Notes: generated from the letters alone by a model not told the origin. DNA of 64,000 bases from DATHTC01 sp963746805 (GCA_963746805.1 CAVVCQ010000005.1:186001-250000), one strand, 5' to 3'; shown: positions 42,265-51,846, counted from the first letter of the stretch. Program-made: numbers and translations.

Positions 42265-42634
42265 CCCGTTCTCGTACGCGATCCTCCGCGTCGTCCCGCG
42301 AGTCGAGCGCGGCGAGCGGATCAACGTCGGCGTCGTCGTCTTCAGCCGTCCGCTCGACTACCTCGGGGCGCGCACGCACCTCGACGCCGAGCGCCTCCGA
42401 GCGTTGGCGCCGGAGCTCGATCCCGAGGAGGTGCGCCCGCACCTGCTCGCGGTCGAGCGGATCGCGGCCGGCGACCCCGCGGCGGGCCCGATCGCCCGGC
42501 TCGACACGACCGAGCGCTTCCACTGGCTCACGGCGCCCTCGAGCACGATGCTCCAGCCGTCGCAGGTCCACACCGGCCTCTGCGCCGACCCCGCCGCGAA
42601 GCTCGACCACCTCTTCGCCGAGCTCGTGGCCTAG
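42254..42634 (+). CDS. DUF3037 domain protein
   Basis: A 126-residue protein with the DUF3037 pattern: FSYAILRVVPRVERGERINVGVVVF at the start and FHWLTAPSSTMLQPSQVHTGLC near the end. GTG start inside the 3' end of the HipA-like gene, so translation is coupled. Function undefined; the repeated association with HipA-like proteins suggests a shared job. Its stop overlaps the stop of the convergent sensor kinase frame. Confidence 0.75.
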   Translation: MGGNPFSYAILRVVPRVERGERINVGVVVFSRPLDYLGARTHLDAERLRALAPELDPEEVRPHLLAVERIAAGDPAAGPIARLDTTERFHWLTAPSSTMLQPSQVHTGLCADPAAKLDHLFAELVA

Positions 42635-44643
42635 GCGCCAAAGCGGAACGGAGTTTGTGGCTCTGAGCCACTTTCTCTTCGGCTCGAGCCCGGGATCCGA
42701 ACCGAGAACGCGCTCCCTGCGACGGACGCGCTGCCGCCGTGGGCGCGCGCGACCGCGTCGACGAGGGCGAGGCCGAGGCCGGCGCCGTCGCCGGTCCGCG
42801 CGTCGTCGGCGCGGCTGAAGCGGTCGAAGGCGTGCGGGACGAACGACGCCGGCAGGCCGGGGCCCTCGTCCGTGACGCGGAAGTCGACGTCCCCGTCGCC
42901 CGAGGCCGCGCTCAGCCGCACCGCCCCCTCCCCGTGCCGGAGCGCGTTGTCGACGAGGTTGCCGAGCGCCTGCTCGAGCCGTAGGCGGTCGGCATGGACG
43001 ACGAGACCATCGTCGGCCGCGACCTCCAGTCGCCGACCCTGCGAAGCCGCGATCGGCGCGAACCGCGCCGCGACTCCGTCGAGGAGGGCGCGTGCCGCGA
43101 CCGGATCGCGCGACAGGGGCAACTCGCCGCTGCCGGCCGTCGCGAGCACGAGCAGGTCGTTCGCGAGCCGCACGAGCCGGTCCGTGTCTGCCGCCGCCGC
43201 GGCGAGCGCCGCGCGCAGCTCTTCGGCCTCGCGCGGCCGCCGCAGCGCCACCTCGAGCTCGGCCCGGAGCAGCGCGAGCGGCGTCCGCAGCTCGTGGCTC
43301 GCGTCCGCGACGAAGCGACGCTCGCGCTCGATCCCGGCGTCGAGGCGGTCGAGCATCCGGTTCAGCGTCTGCGCGAGCCGCGCAACCTCGTCGTCCGCGG
43401 CCGGGACCGGCAGGCGTCGGCCGCTCGTCTCGGCGGAGATCTCGTCGGCCCCCCGCCGCATCGCCTCCACCGGGCGCAGCGCCGCGGTCGCCAGGCCGTA
43501 GCCGGCGAGCGAGGCGAGGAGCAGCGCGAGCGGGCCGGCGACGAGCAGCTGCGTGCGCAGCGCCGCGACCGCCTCGTCCCGGTCGCCGAGCGCGACCCCG
43601 GTGACGAGCACGCCTCCGTCCACCGGGCGGGCGAGCAGGCGGACGCGCTCGTCGTCGAACCCGGGGAGACCGTCCCGCTCGACCTGGAGCTCGCCGCTGC
43701 GAGCCTGCGCCAGCGCCACTTCGCCGAGCAGCGGGCGAGACGGCGCGCCCCGCACCACGCGCCCGTCCGCGACGAGCTGGGCGACGCTGTCGTCGGCCTC
43801 GACCCCGGCGGCGTCGAGCCCCCGCGTCCGCAGCGTCTCGTCGAGCTGCTCGTCGAGCGTCGACCGGAGCCGGAAATCGAGGAACAGCCCGGTGGCGAGG
43901 AGCACGAGCGCCATCGCGAGCGCGAAGGCGAGCGTGACGCGCAGGCGGAGCGAGAGCCGGCTCACGACCCGCCGGCCAGGCCTGAACCGGTAGCCCGCGC
44001 CGCGCACCGTCTCGATCGACTCGACGCCGAACGGCCGGTCGATCTTCTCGCGGAGATAGCGGACGTAGACGTCCACCACGTTCGAGCGCGCTTCGTAGTC
44101 GAAGTCCCAGACGTGCTCGAGCAGGTCGAGGCGCGACAGGACGTGACCCTGCCGCCGCATGAAGGTCTCGAGCAGCGCGAACTCCTTGGCCGAGAGCGCA
44201 ATCTCGGCCGGGCCGCGGTGGACTGTGCGCGTGGCCGGGTCGAGCCGCAGGTCGCCGGCCTCGAGGACGACGGGCCGCTCGACCGCCCCGCGCCGCGCGA
44301 GCGCCCGTAGCCGCGCCAGCACCTCGGCGAACGCGAACGGCTTCGTCACGTAGTCGTCGGCTCCGGCGTCGAGGCCGCGCACCCGGTCGTCGACGGCGTC
44401 GCGCGCCGTGAGCATGAGCACCGGCGACCACACGCCGTCCGCCCGGAGCCGCCGGCAGACCTCGATCCCGTCCACCTCGGGGAGCAGCACGTCGAGCACG
44501 ATCGCGTCGTACGGCGTCGCGCGCGCCATCCACAGCGCGTCGCTGCCGTTCGCGGCGACGTCCGCGGCGTGCCCCTCCTCGACGAGGCCGCGGCGCAGCA
44601 GCCCGGCGAGCCGCGGCTCGTCCTCGACGATGAGCACGCGCAC
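42631..44643 (-). CDS. Response regulator and sensor histidine kinase in one open frame
   Basis: A single 670-codon frame. Residues 1-225 are an OmpR-type regulator (phospho-Asp 51 in VLDVLLPEVDG, YVTKPFA, winged helix ending TVRGAGYRFRP). From about 227 it continues as a classic kinase: TM1 (VTLAFALAMALVLLATGLF), periplasmic part, TM2, HAMP, H-box ASHELRTPLALLRAE (His near 451) and GDGAGLGLALVDAV. At the junction, deleting one base near 43968-43970 would end the regulator at 43962 with a TGA overlapping a GTG kinase start at 43965. That is the normal two-gene layout. Given the +1 errors elsewhere, the fusion may be artificial. The C-terminal SGSEPQ comes from a palindromic repeat. Confidence 0.85.
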   Translation of the reverse strand: MRVLIVEDEPRLAGLLRRGLVEEGHAADVAANGSDALWMARATPYDAIVLDVLLPEVDGIEVCRRLRADGVWSPVLMLTARDAVDDRVRGLDAGADDYVTKPFAFAEVLARLRALARRGAVERPVVLEAGDLRLDPATRTVHRGPAEIALSAKEFALLETFMRRQGHVLSRLDLLEHVWDFDYEARSNVVDVYVRYLREKIDRPFGVESIETVRGAGYRFRPGRRVVSRLSLRLRVTLAFALAMALVLLATGLFLDFRLRSTLDEQLDETLRTRGLDAAGVEADDSVAQLVADGRVVRGAPSRPLLGEVALAQARSGELQVERDGLPGFDDERVRLLARPVDGGVLVTGVALGDRDEAVAALRTQLLVAGPLALLLASLAGYGLATAALRPVEAMRRGADEISAETSGRRLPVPAADDEVARLAQTLNRMLDRLDAGIERERRFVADASHELRTPLALLRAELEVALRRPREAEELRAALAAAAADTDRLVRLANDLLVLATAGSGELPLSRDPVAARALLDGVAARFAPIAASQGRRLEVAADDGLVVHADRLRLEQALGNLVDNALRHGEGAVRLSAASGDGDVDFRVTDEGPGLPASFVPHAFDRFSRADDARTGDGAGLGLALVDAVARAHGGSASVAGSAFSVRIPGSSRRESGSEPQTPFRFGA
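42654..42672 (-). repeat. In-frame palindromic repeat, copy 2 (inside kinase 3' end)
   Basis: Minus-strand AGTGGCTCAGAGCCACAAA, identical to 25319-25337. It encodes SGSEPQ in an extension beyond the usual end of the kinase ATPase domain. A further four of five bases (TCCG) also match after one mismatch. Confidence 0.7.
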
Positions 44644-44682
44644 GCCTCGATTGTCGCTCCGCGTGGATGAGACGCGGATGAG

Positions 44683-45670
44683 CTAGGCCGGAAGCGCCGA
44701 GCGGAGCACCCGCACGAAGTTGCCGTGCGTGACCGCGGCGACGGCCGCGTCGCCGTAGCCGCGCCGGCGGAGCGCAGCGACGAGGGCGGGGTAGTCCTCC
44801 GGGCCGGTGAAGTCATCGAGCCCGAGCCGACCGCCGCCGCGCACGTACGCCTCCTCGACGACGGGCTCGAGCGACCGGCCGGCGTCGAGCTCGGCGGTGG
44901 TGACCTGGTCGATGACGTCCGCGCCGAGGCCGACGTGCTCGATGCCCATCACCGAGACCGCGTGGTCGAGGTGGTCGACCAGCCCGTCGATCGTCGGCCG
45001 CTCGTAGCCGACGACCAGCGTGAGCGCCATCAGCCCGAGCACGCCGCCCCGTGCGGCGAGTGCCCGGAGCTGGTCGTCGGTGAGGTTGCGCTCGACATCC
45101 TCCACCGCGCGACAGCACGCGTGGCTGCAGACGACGTGACCGCCGGCCGCGAGCAGCTCGTCGCACGTCGGCGGGGATCCGTGTGCCAGGTCGAGCACGA
45201 CGCCGCGCTCCACGAGCTCGTCCACGAGCCCACGCCCCGCGTCGGTGAGCCCCTCGTCGGGCGTGTCGAGGCCGCCCGCGGCCCAGGTGGGGCGGTTCCA
45301 CGTGAGCCCGGCCATCCGCACCCCCGCGTCCCACCACTCGCCGAACCCGTCGGTCACGGGCTCGACGCCCTCGAGCGAGAGCATCAGCCCGATCCGTCCG
45401 TCCTGCCCCAGGTGGTCGAGGTCGTCGGCCGCCAGGACCGGGAAGACGTCGTCCGCGTTCTCGGCCAGCGCCCGCTCCCATGCGTCCGCTGAGCGCCATT
45501 CCGGCAGCACGGTGCTCGCCCGCGGGACGATCGGCGGTGAAGATCGGGCACACCTGGAGCACGACACCGCCGGCCCGGAGCTTCGGCAGCCAGTGCCGCG
45601 CGAACGGGTTCTCCTCGTCGCGGCGCAGCACGAGCTCGAGCAGCAGGTCGTTGTGCGCGTCGACGATCAC
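44683..45670 (-). CDS. Membrane dipeptidase (peptidase M19) family protein (one +1 frame break)
   Basis: Zinc-dependent dipeptidase/amidohydrolase. The N-terminus has the metal motif VDAHNDLLLE, then after a break near 45532 the frame continues with ASTVLPEWRSADAWERA, IGLMLSLEGVEPV (metal Glu), WNRPTWAAGG, LDLAHGSPPTCDELL (metal His), VVCSHACCRAV (metal His) and HVGLGADVID. Removing one base gives 329 codons including stop. Members cleave dipeptides with D- or dehydro-residues. GTG start three bases from the ABC permease stop. Confidence 0.85.
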
Positions 45671-45674
45671 GCGG

Positions 45675-46478
45675 CTAGTCGACGAGCTTGCGCTCCATGG
45701 CGCGGATCGCGATGCGCCACATGAGGAGCGCGTAGAGCACGAGCATCCCGACCCGCAGCAGGTCGACCCATGCGCCCGTGCCGAACGCGGCGGCCCGCAC
45801 GAGCTTCACCGTCTGGTAGAGCGGGTTGAAGTTCGCGAGCACCTGCACCCAGTCCGGGAGCCCGTCGAGCGGGAAGAACGTCCCGGCCACGAGGAAGAGC
45901 GGCGTGAGGACGGCGCTGACGATGTAGCTGAAGCTCTCGATGGACTTCGCCCGGCCGGCGACGAAGATGCCGAAGCACGCCCAGCCGAGGCCGGAGAGCC
46001 ACGCGATGAACGGCACGAACAGCATGCTCCAGTGCGGGTCGAGGCCGAAGAGCATGGCGACGATCATCGGCACGCACCCGTAGACGCCCGCGCGCGTCGC
46101 GATCCACAGCGCCTCGGCGGTGACGAGCTCCTCCGTGTCGACCGGCGCCGCGAGGATCGCGTCGTAGGTGCGCTGGAACTGGTACTTGACGAACGTCCCG
46201 AACATCGCCGGGAACGCGCTCGAGAAGAGGACCGCGGTCGCGACGGTGCCGGTGCCGACGAACTCGACGTAGTCGTAGCCGCCGATCGAGCTCACGAGCG
46301 AGCCGAAGCCGAAGCCGAACGCGAGCAGGTAGATCGTCGGCTCGACGGTCGACGAGAACGTCGCCGACCGCCAGTACGACGAGAAGTTGACGATCTCGCG
46401 GACGAGGACGCCCGTGATCGCAGCGCGCTCGAGCCGGCCGAGTCGCTGTTCGGCAGCGGCCGGCGAGACCGCGCTCAT
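45675..46478 (-). CDS. ABC-2 type transporter permease (NodJ/DrrB-like)
   Basis: A 267-residue membrane component with about six helices. Typical ABC-2 features are FGFGSLVSSIGGYDYVEFVGTG, the conserved QFQRTYDAILAAPV amphipathic segment, VFGIFVAGRAKSIESF-like inner helices and the PLDGLPDWVQVLANFNPLYQTVKLVR loop. The ATG overlaps the ATPase stop (ATGA). Together they form a two-gene exporter for lipids, polysaccharide or drugs; substrate unknown. Confidence 0.9.
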   Translation of the reverse strand: MSAVSPAAAEQRLGRLERAAITGVLVREIVNFSSYWRSATFSSTVEPTIYLLAFGFGFGSLVSSIGGYDYVEFVGTGTVATAVLFSSAFPAMFGTFVKYQFQRTYDAILAAPVDTEELVTAEALWIATRAGVYGCVPMIVAMLFGLDPHWSMLFVPFIAWLSGLGWACFGIFVAGRAKSIESFSYIVSAVLTPLFLVAGTFFPLDGLPDWVQVLANFNPLYQTVKLVRAAAFGTGAWVDLLRVGMLVLYALLMWRIAIRAMERKLVD

Positions 46479-47371
46479 CCGATCTCCTCCCCGGTCAGCA
46501 GGACGAACACGTCCTCCAGGTTCGCGGCCCGGCGCTCGCCCTCGAACGCGGCGGCGTTCGTCCCGTTGACACCGAGGATCGAGATGCTCGTCCCGGTCCG
46601 GCGCGTCCTCAGCCCGGCTCCGTTGGCCTCGGACTCGACCTCGGCGAGACGCGCGGGGGCACCGTAGACCTCGATCGCCTCCCGACCCGCGTGCTCCTCC
46701 ACCAACTCCGCAGGCGGCCCGGCCGCGACGGCCTTGCCGTGAGACATGATCAGGACGGTGTCGGCGAGGCGCTGCGCCTCCTCGATGTAGTGCGTCGACA
46801 TGAGGATCGTCGTGCCCTCGCTCCGCAGCGCGTCGATGAGGGCCCAGAGCTCCTGCCGCACCTGCGGGTCGAGGCCGACGGTCGGCTCGTCGAGGAGCAC
46901 GAGCCGCGGCCGGTGGACGAGGGCGCGCGCGATCAGGAGCCGCCGCCGCATCCCGCCCGAGAGCTTGTCGACGCGAGAGTCGCGCCGGTCGACGAGCCTC
47001 GCGAGCTTCAGCGAGCGCTCGATCGCCGCCTTCCGCTCGCCGCGCGGGATCCGGTAGAGGTGCGAGAAGACGAGCAGGTTCTGCTCGACCGTCAGCGTCA
47101 CGTCGAGGTTGTCGAGCTGCGGCGCGACGCCGAGCTGGGCGCGGGCCTGCTTCGACTCGCCCGGGAGCCGGTAGCCGAGCACCTCCAGCTCCCCCTCGTC
47201 CGCGATCGCCTGCGCCGTCAGCAGCCGCATCGTGGTCGACTTGCCCGCCCCGTTGGGGCCGAGCAGGCCGACGCACGTGCCCACCGGGACGTCGAGGTCG
47301 AGGCCGTCGACGGCGGTGATGGGGCCATAGCGCTTGACCGCGCCGCGCAGGCGGATGGCGAGCTCGCTCAT
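46475..47371 (-). CDS. ABC transporter ATP-binding protein (NodI/DrrA-like)
   Basis: A 298-residue ATPase. Walker A GPNGAGKSTT is at about 38-47, signature LSGGMRRRLLIARAL near 137, Walker B LVLLDEPTVGLDP, and switch His in MSTHYIEEAQRLAD. The LSGGM form and the C-terminal extension (about 230-298) are typical of drug or lipooligosaccharide exporters. ATG start preceded by a highly structured intergenic region. It drives the ABC-2 permease that follows. Confidence 0.93.
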   Translation of the reverse strand: MSELAIRLRGAVKRYGPITAVDGLDLDVPVGTCVGLLGPNGAGKSTTMRLLTAQAIADEGELEVLGYRLPGESKQARAQLGVAPQLDNLDVTLTVEQNLLVFSHLYRIPRGERKAAIERSLKLARLVDRRDSRVDKLSGGMRRRLLIARALVHRPRLVLLDEPTVGLDPQVRQELWALIDALRSEGTTILMSTHYIEEAQRLADTVLIMSHGKAVAAGPPAELVEEHAGREAIEVYGAPARLAEVESEANGAGLRTRRTGTSISILGVNGTNAAAFEGERRAANLEDVFVLLTGEEIG

Positions 47372-47514
47372 GGGGCAACCTCGGTTGTCCTATGAGCGGG
47401 GAGGGGTGTGGGGAACCGGGAGGTTCCCCACGCTTTCAAGAAGAAGGGGCACGCGGGGGAAACATGGTTTCCCCCGCGGGAGCGAGCCGAAGGCGAGCGA
47501 CGCTCATTGCCCCA
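47371..47514. repeat. Nested inverted-repeat element in intergenic region
   Basis: Outer arms TGGGGCAA (47371-47378) and TTGCCCCA (47507-47514) and next arms ATGAGCG (47392-47398) and CGCTCAT (47501-47507) enclose two hairpins. These are GTGGGGAACC/GGTTCCCCAC (47408-47431) and CGCGGGGGAAAC/GTTTCCCCCGCG (47452-47478). The region lies between the ABC ATPase start and the DHA2 pump stop on the same strand. It may combine a terminator and a mobile palindromic unit. Confidence 0.6.
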
Positions 47515-47531
47515 ACGGTACGTGCGCGGGA

Positions 47532-48980
47532 CTAGTCCCCCTCGACTCCTGCGAACGCCGGCTCTGCCTCCGGCGCATGCGCGGGTGCCTCGACGCGGAG
47601 GAAGGCTGCGACAGCGGCCGCGGCGACGACGAAGCCCGCCCCGAGGAGGAACGCGACGTGGTAGCCGCCGTTGAGCGCGGTCAGCGAGTCGTCGCCGTTC
47701 GCGAGGAGGGTGTCGCTGCGCGCGGCGGCGAGGCTGGCGAGCACGGCCAGGCCGACGGCGCCGCCCATCATGAACGCGGTGTTGACGACGCCTGAGGCGA
47801 GCCCGGCGCGCTCCGGTGCGACGCCGCTCATCGCAGCGAGCAACAGCGGGTTGAACGCGATCCCGGCGCCGAGGCCGAGAGCCAGCGTCGCGGGCAGGAC
47901 GTCGACCGCCCAGCTGCCGTCCACCGGCGTCCGCGCGAGCAGCACCAGCGCGAGCGCCATCAGGCCGAGGCCCGCGAGCAGCGGCGTCTTGATCCCGAAG
48001 CGCATCACGAGCTTGTCGGAGAGCAGCAGCGACGACGCACCCCAGAGGATCGTGCCGGGCAGGTAGGCCAGGCCGACCTCGAGCGGCTCGTAGCCGAGCA
48101 CGAGCTGCAGGTACAGCGCCGACAGGAAGAAGTAGGCGAACATCCCCGCCGCCATCAGCACGCCGGCCACGTTCGCGACCGAGACGTTGCGGTTGCGGAA
48201 GACGTCGAGCGGCACGAGCGGGAACGAGATCCGCGACTCGAGCACGAGGAACCCGACCATCAGGGCCGCCGAGACGCCGAGGAGGCCGAGCGTCTGGACG
48301 GACGTCCACCCGTTCTCGTTGCCGTTCACGATCGCGTAGACCGCGAGCATCAGCGAGCCGGTGATCGCGATGGCGCCCGCGACGTCGACACGGCCGCTCG
48401 CGACCGGGCCGGAGTCGGGCAGCAGCCGGAGCGAGAGCACGAAGACGGTGATCCCGACCGGGAGGTTCACGAGGAAGATCCAGTGCCAGCTCAGCAGGTC
48501 GGTGAGGACGCCGCCTGCGAGCACGCCGAGGACGCCGCCGCCGGAGAGGACGAAGCCGAAGACGCCCATCGCCTTCGCGCGGTCCGCCTGCTCGGTGAAG
48601 AGCATCATCAGCAGCGACAGCGCGACGGCGGACACGACCGCCCCGCCCACGCCCTGGACGGCGCGCGCGCCGACGAGCATCGCCTGCGACGTCGCGAGAC
48701 CGCACGCGAGCGAGGCCGCCGTGAAGAGCACGATCCCGCCGAGGAAGAGCCGCCGGTGGCCGAACAGGTCGCCGAGCCGCCCGCCGAGGAGCAGGAAGCC
48801 GCCGAAGGTCAGCAGGTACGCGTTCACGACCCAGGCGAGCGACTCCTGCGAGAAGCCGAGATCGTCCTGGATCGACGGGAGCGCCACGTTCACGATCGTC
48901 CCGTCGAGCACGATCATCAGGTCGCCGAGGCAGAGGACGTAAAGAGCGAGCCAGCGGGTGCGGTCGGTCAGCGCGGTCAT
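47532..48980 (-). CDS. MFS transporter, DHA2 (EmrB/QacA) family
   Basis: A 482-residue efflux pump with about 14 helices. Key blocks are VLDGTIVNVALPSIQDDLGF in TM1, GGRLGDLFGHRRLFL motif A, GGVLTDLLSWHWIFLVNLPVG and VALSLLMMLFTEQADRAKAMGVFG. The ATG at 48980 is six bases after AGGAGG. It is divergent from an ATPase-LuxR regulator at 49141, with 160 bases between, suggesting that regulator may control it. The frame stays open far upstream on this strand, but only as a shadow of the regulator gene. Confidence 0.93.
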   Translation of the reverse strand: MTALTDRTRWLALYVLCLGDLMIVLDGTIVNVALPSIQDDLGFSQESLAWVVNAYLLTFGGFLLLGGRLGDLFGHRRLFLGGIVLFTAASLACGLATSQAMLVGARAVQGVGGAVVSAVALSLLMMLFTEQADRAKAMGVFGFVLSGGGVLGVLAGGVLTDLLSWHWIFLVNLPVGITVFVLSLRLLPDSGPVASGRVDVAGAIAITGSLMLAVYAIVNGNENGWTSVQTLGLLGVSAALMVGFLVLESRISFPLVPLDVFRNRNVSVANVAGVLMAAGMFAYFFLSALYLQLVLGYEPLEVGLAYLPGTILWGASSLLLSDKLVMRFGIKTPLLAGLGLMALALVLLARTPVDGSWAVDVLPATLALGLGAGIAFNPLLLAAMSGVAPERAGLASGVVNTAFMMGGAVGLAVLASLAAARSDTLLANGDDSLTALNGGYHVAFLLGAGFVVAAAAVAAFLRVEAPAHAPEAEPAFAGVEGD

Positions 48981-49140
48981 CGATTCCTCCTCGTTCCGAA
49001 CATGTCGCACGGTAGACGCGGGGCCTGCGCGGAACTCATCGGTGGTCACCACACTCGTGGGTACGGCTAGCCACACCCCTGGCGCCGGGGCGGGCGCGAT
49101 GGACACGGTTCGTGCGGAGTTGCACGATGTCGCGTGAGCC

Positions 49141-51749
49141 ATGGCCACTGCTGCTCCGGAGCTGCTCGAACGCGCGCACCTCGTGGACGCGCTGGAAGCC
49201 GCGCTCGCGGACGCCGCGGGCGGGGCCGGCCGGCTCGTGCTCGTGCGAGGCGAGGCCGGCGTCGGCAAGACGGCGCTCCTGCGCCGCGTGGCCGTCGGGC
49301 CGCATCCCGCCCGCGTCCTCTGGGGCGGCTGCGTCGCGCTCGAGACGCCGCGGCCGCTGAGCCCGCTCGTCGAGATCGCGGGCAGCGTCGGCGGCGAGCT
49401 GGCCGACGCGCTGCGCGGACACGCCCGGCCGCACGAGCTCGCCGACGCGCTCCTGGGCGAGCTCGCAGCCGAGCCGCCGACGCTCCTCGTGCTCGAGGAC
49501 GTCCACCGCGCCGACGAGGCGACGCTCGACCTGCTCCGGTTGCTCGCGCGCCGGATCGAGGGCGCGCCGGCGGTCGTGGCAGCGAGCTTCCGCGACGACG
49601 AGCTCGGGGGGACGCATCCGCTCCACCGCCTGCTCGGCGACCTCGCCGCCGCGGGCGGTCTCCGGCTGGCGGTCGAGCCGCTCTCCGTCGACGCCGTGAC
49701 GGTGCTCGCCGCCGCGCAGGGTGCGGACGGGCCCGAGCTGTACCGGAAGACGGGCGGCAACCCGTTCTTCGTGACCGAGGTGCTCGCCGCCGGCGGTGCG
49801 ATCCCGGACACCGTCCGCGAGGCCGTGCTCGCCCGGGTGGCGGGGCTCGCCGACCGGGCGCGCCACCTCCTGCACGCGGTCGCGGTCGTGCCGGCCGAGA
49901 CGGAGCTGTGGCTCCTCGAGGCGATGCTCGACGGCGAGCTCACCGGCCTCGACGAGTGCACCGAGACCGGGATCCTCGTCCACGCACCGGGCCGGGTCGC
50001 GTTCCGGCACGAGCTCGCGCGGGAGGCGGTCGAGGCGGCCGTGCCGCCGCACGAGCGCCTGCTCCTCCACCGCGCGGCGCTGCGCGCTCGCCGGCCCGCC
50101 GCTCGGGGAGCCCGACGTCGCGCGCCTCGCACACCATGCCGAGGCGGCCGGCGACGTCGCCGCCCACGTCCGAGTTCGCGCGCGCGGCCGGGGTCGAGGC
50201 CGCGGCCTACGGCGCCCATGCGGAGGCGGCCGCGCACTTCCGGCGTGCCTCGCGCCACGCGCCGAGCCTTGCGCTCCCGGAGCGCGCCGACCTGCTCGAG
50301 CGGCTCGCCTACGAGAGCGTGCTCGTCGACGACCTCGAGGTCGCGAGGGACGCGGGCGTGCGGCTCCTCGCCTGTCGCCGCGCGCTCGGGGACCGCGTCG
50401 GCGAGGCCGTCGCCCTGCGCGAGGTCTCGCGCGTACTGCGGCTCCTCGATCGCACCGACGAGGCCGAGCGGGCCGCGCGGGCCGCGGCGGCGCTGCTCGA
50501 GGACGCGCCGCCCGGCCGGGAGCTCGCGCTCGTGTACGACCACGTCGCATGGCTCCGGCTCCTCGACAACGAGAACGAGGAGGCGATCGCGTGGGCGCTG
50601 CGCGCGATCGCGGTCGCGGAGCAGGCCGGCGTCGGCCGCGTGGTCGCGCACGCGCGGCTGACGATCGGCTCGGCCGAGTACTCGCTCGGCCGGACGACGT
50701 GGCGCGCCACGCTCGAGCACGCGCTGGCGCTCGCCCAGGCGCTCCCGCCGGACGAGGCCGCGGCCCGCGACGAGCTCGTCGCGCGGGCGTTGGACAAGCT
50801 CGCGTACGCCGTCCTGCACGAGCGCGACCTCGACGCTGCCGCGCGCTTCATCGAGCTCGGCCTCGCGCACACGCGCACGCACGACCTCTCGCGCTGGCAC
50901 GCGAACCTGCTCATGGAGCGGGCGACGCTCGCCGTCGTCCGCGGCGACTGGAGCGACGCCGTCGCCGACGCGGAGGCAGCGCTCTCGGCCAACGTCTTCC
51001 CGCACACGCGCCGGCTCGCGCTGGTCGCCGCCGGCCGCGCCCGCGCCCGCAGCGGCGAGCCGGGCGTGTGGGAGGTGCTCGACGAGGCGGCTCGCTGCGG
51101 GCGCGACGTCGAGGACCTCGACCAGCTCGGCCCGCTGGCCGTCGGCCGGGCCGAGGCGCACTGGCTCGCGGGGCGCGCCGACGAGGTCGCCGCCGACACC
51201 GACCGTGCGCTCGCCGCCGCGACGGAGCGCGCCGATGCGTGGTGGCTCGGGGAGCTGGCCTGGCTGCGGCGCCTCGCCGGGATCGACGAGCCCACGCCGG
51301 ACGCCGCAGCGGAGCCGTTCCGGCTCGCGCTCGAGGGCCGGTGGAGCGAGGCGGCGGAGCGCTGGCGCGCGCTCGGGGCACCGTACGAGGCCGCGCTCGC
51401 GCTCGTCCTCGGCGACACGCCGGCGTCGTTGCGCGAGGCGCTCGCCGAGCTGCGGCGGATCGGTGCCCACGGCGCCACCCCGGTCGTCGCGGCCCGCCTG
51501 CGCGCGCAGGGCGTCCGCGCGGTCGCGCGACAGCCGCGCGCGGCCACCCGCCGCAACCCGGCAGGCCTGACGGCGCGCGAGCTCGAGGTCCTCGCCCTGC
51601 TCGCGACCGGGCTCCAGAACCGCGAGATCGCCTCGCAGCTCGTGGTCTCGCCGAAGACCGTGGAACATCACGTATCGGCGATCCTGCGGAAGCTCGAGGT
51701 GCCCTCTCGCCGCGACGCAGCCGCGGCCGCGCCCCGCCTCGGCCTCTAG
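49141..51749 (+). CDS. LuxR family regulator with AAA ATPase domain (LAL type; two +1 frame breaks)
   Basis: Large signalling regulator of about 868 residues after correction. Walker A GEAGVGKT is at 37-44, and a Walker B-like LLVLEDVHRADEATLDLL follows. The middle is helical TPR-like repeats (RADLLERLAYESVLVDDLEVA onward). The C-terminus is a LuxR helix-turn-helix, LTARELEVLALLATG..NREIASQL..SPKTVEHHVSAIL. Breaks near 50083 and 50171 are both +1; removing them gives 869 codons including stop. The neighbour is a divergent DHA2 pump. Confidence 0.85.
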
Positions 51750-51784
51750 GGCCGCCGGACCGGAAAGATAGGGGAGCGTCACCC

Positions 51785-51835
51785 ATGCGCAGCCCCGCCC
51801 GCAACCCGTACTCTCGACGTCACTACACCAAATGA
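51785..51835 (+). CDS. Possible small upstream ORF (16 aa) before peroxiredoxin
   Basis: ATG with GGGGAG eight bases before it encodes MRSPARNPYSRRHYTK and stops 11 bases before the peroxiredoxin ATG; its stop codon region also holds the next Shine-Dalgarno. It could be a leader peptide or coupling ORF, or simply chance. Confidence 0.3.
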   Translation: MRSPARNPYSRRHYTK

Positions 51836-51846
51836 AGGGAGATCGA

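Noticed and set aside
42670..42705. A tRNA-like stretch (GGTTCGGATCCCGGGC on the minus strand)
   Set aside because: It resembles a T-arm by chance, but no acceptor, D or anticodon arms fit around it, and it lies inside the kinase coding frame.
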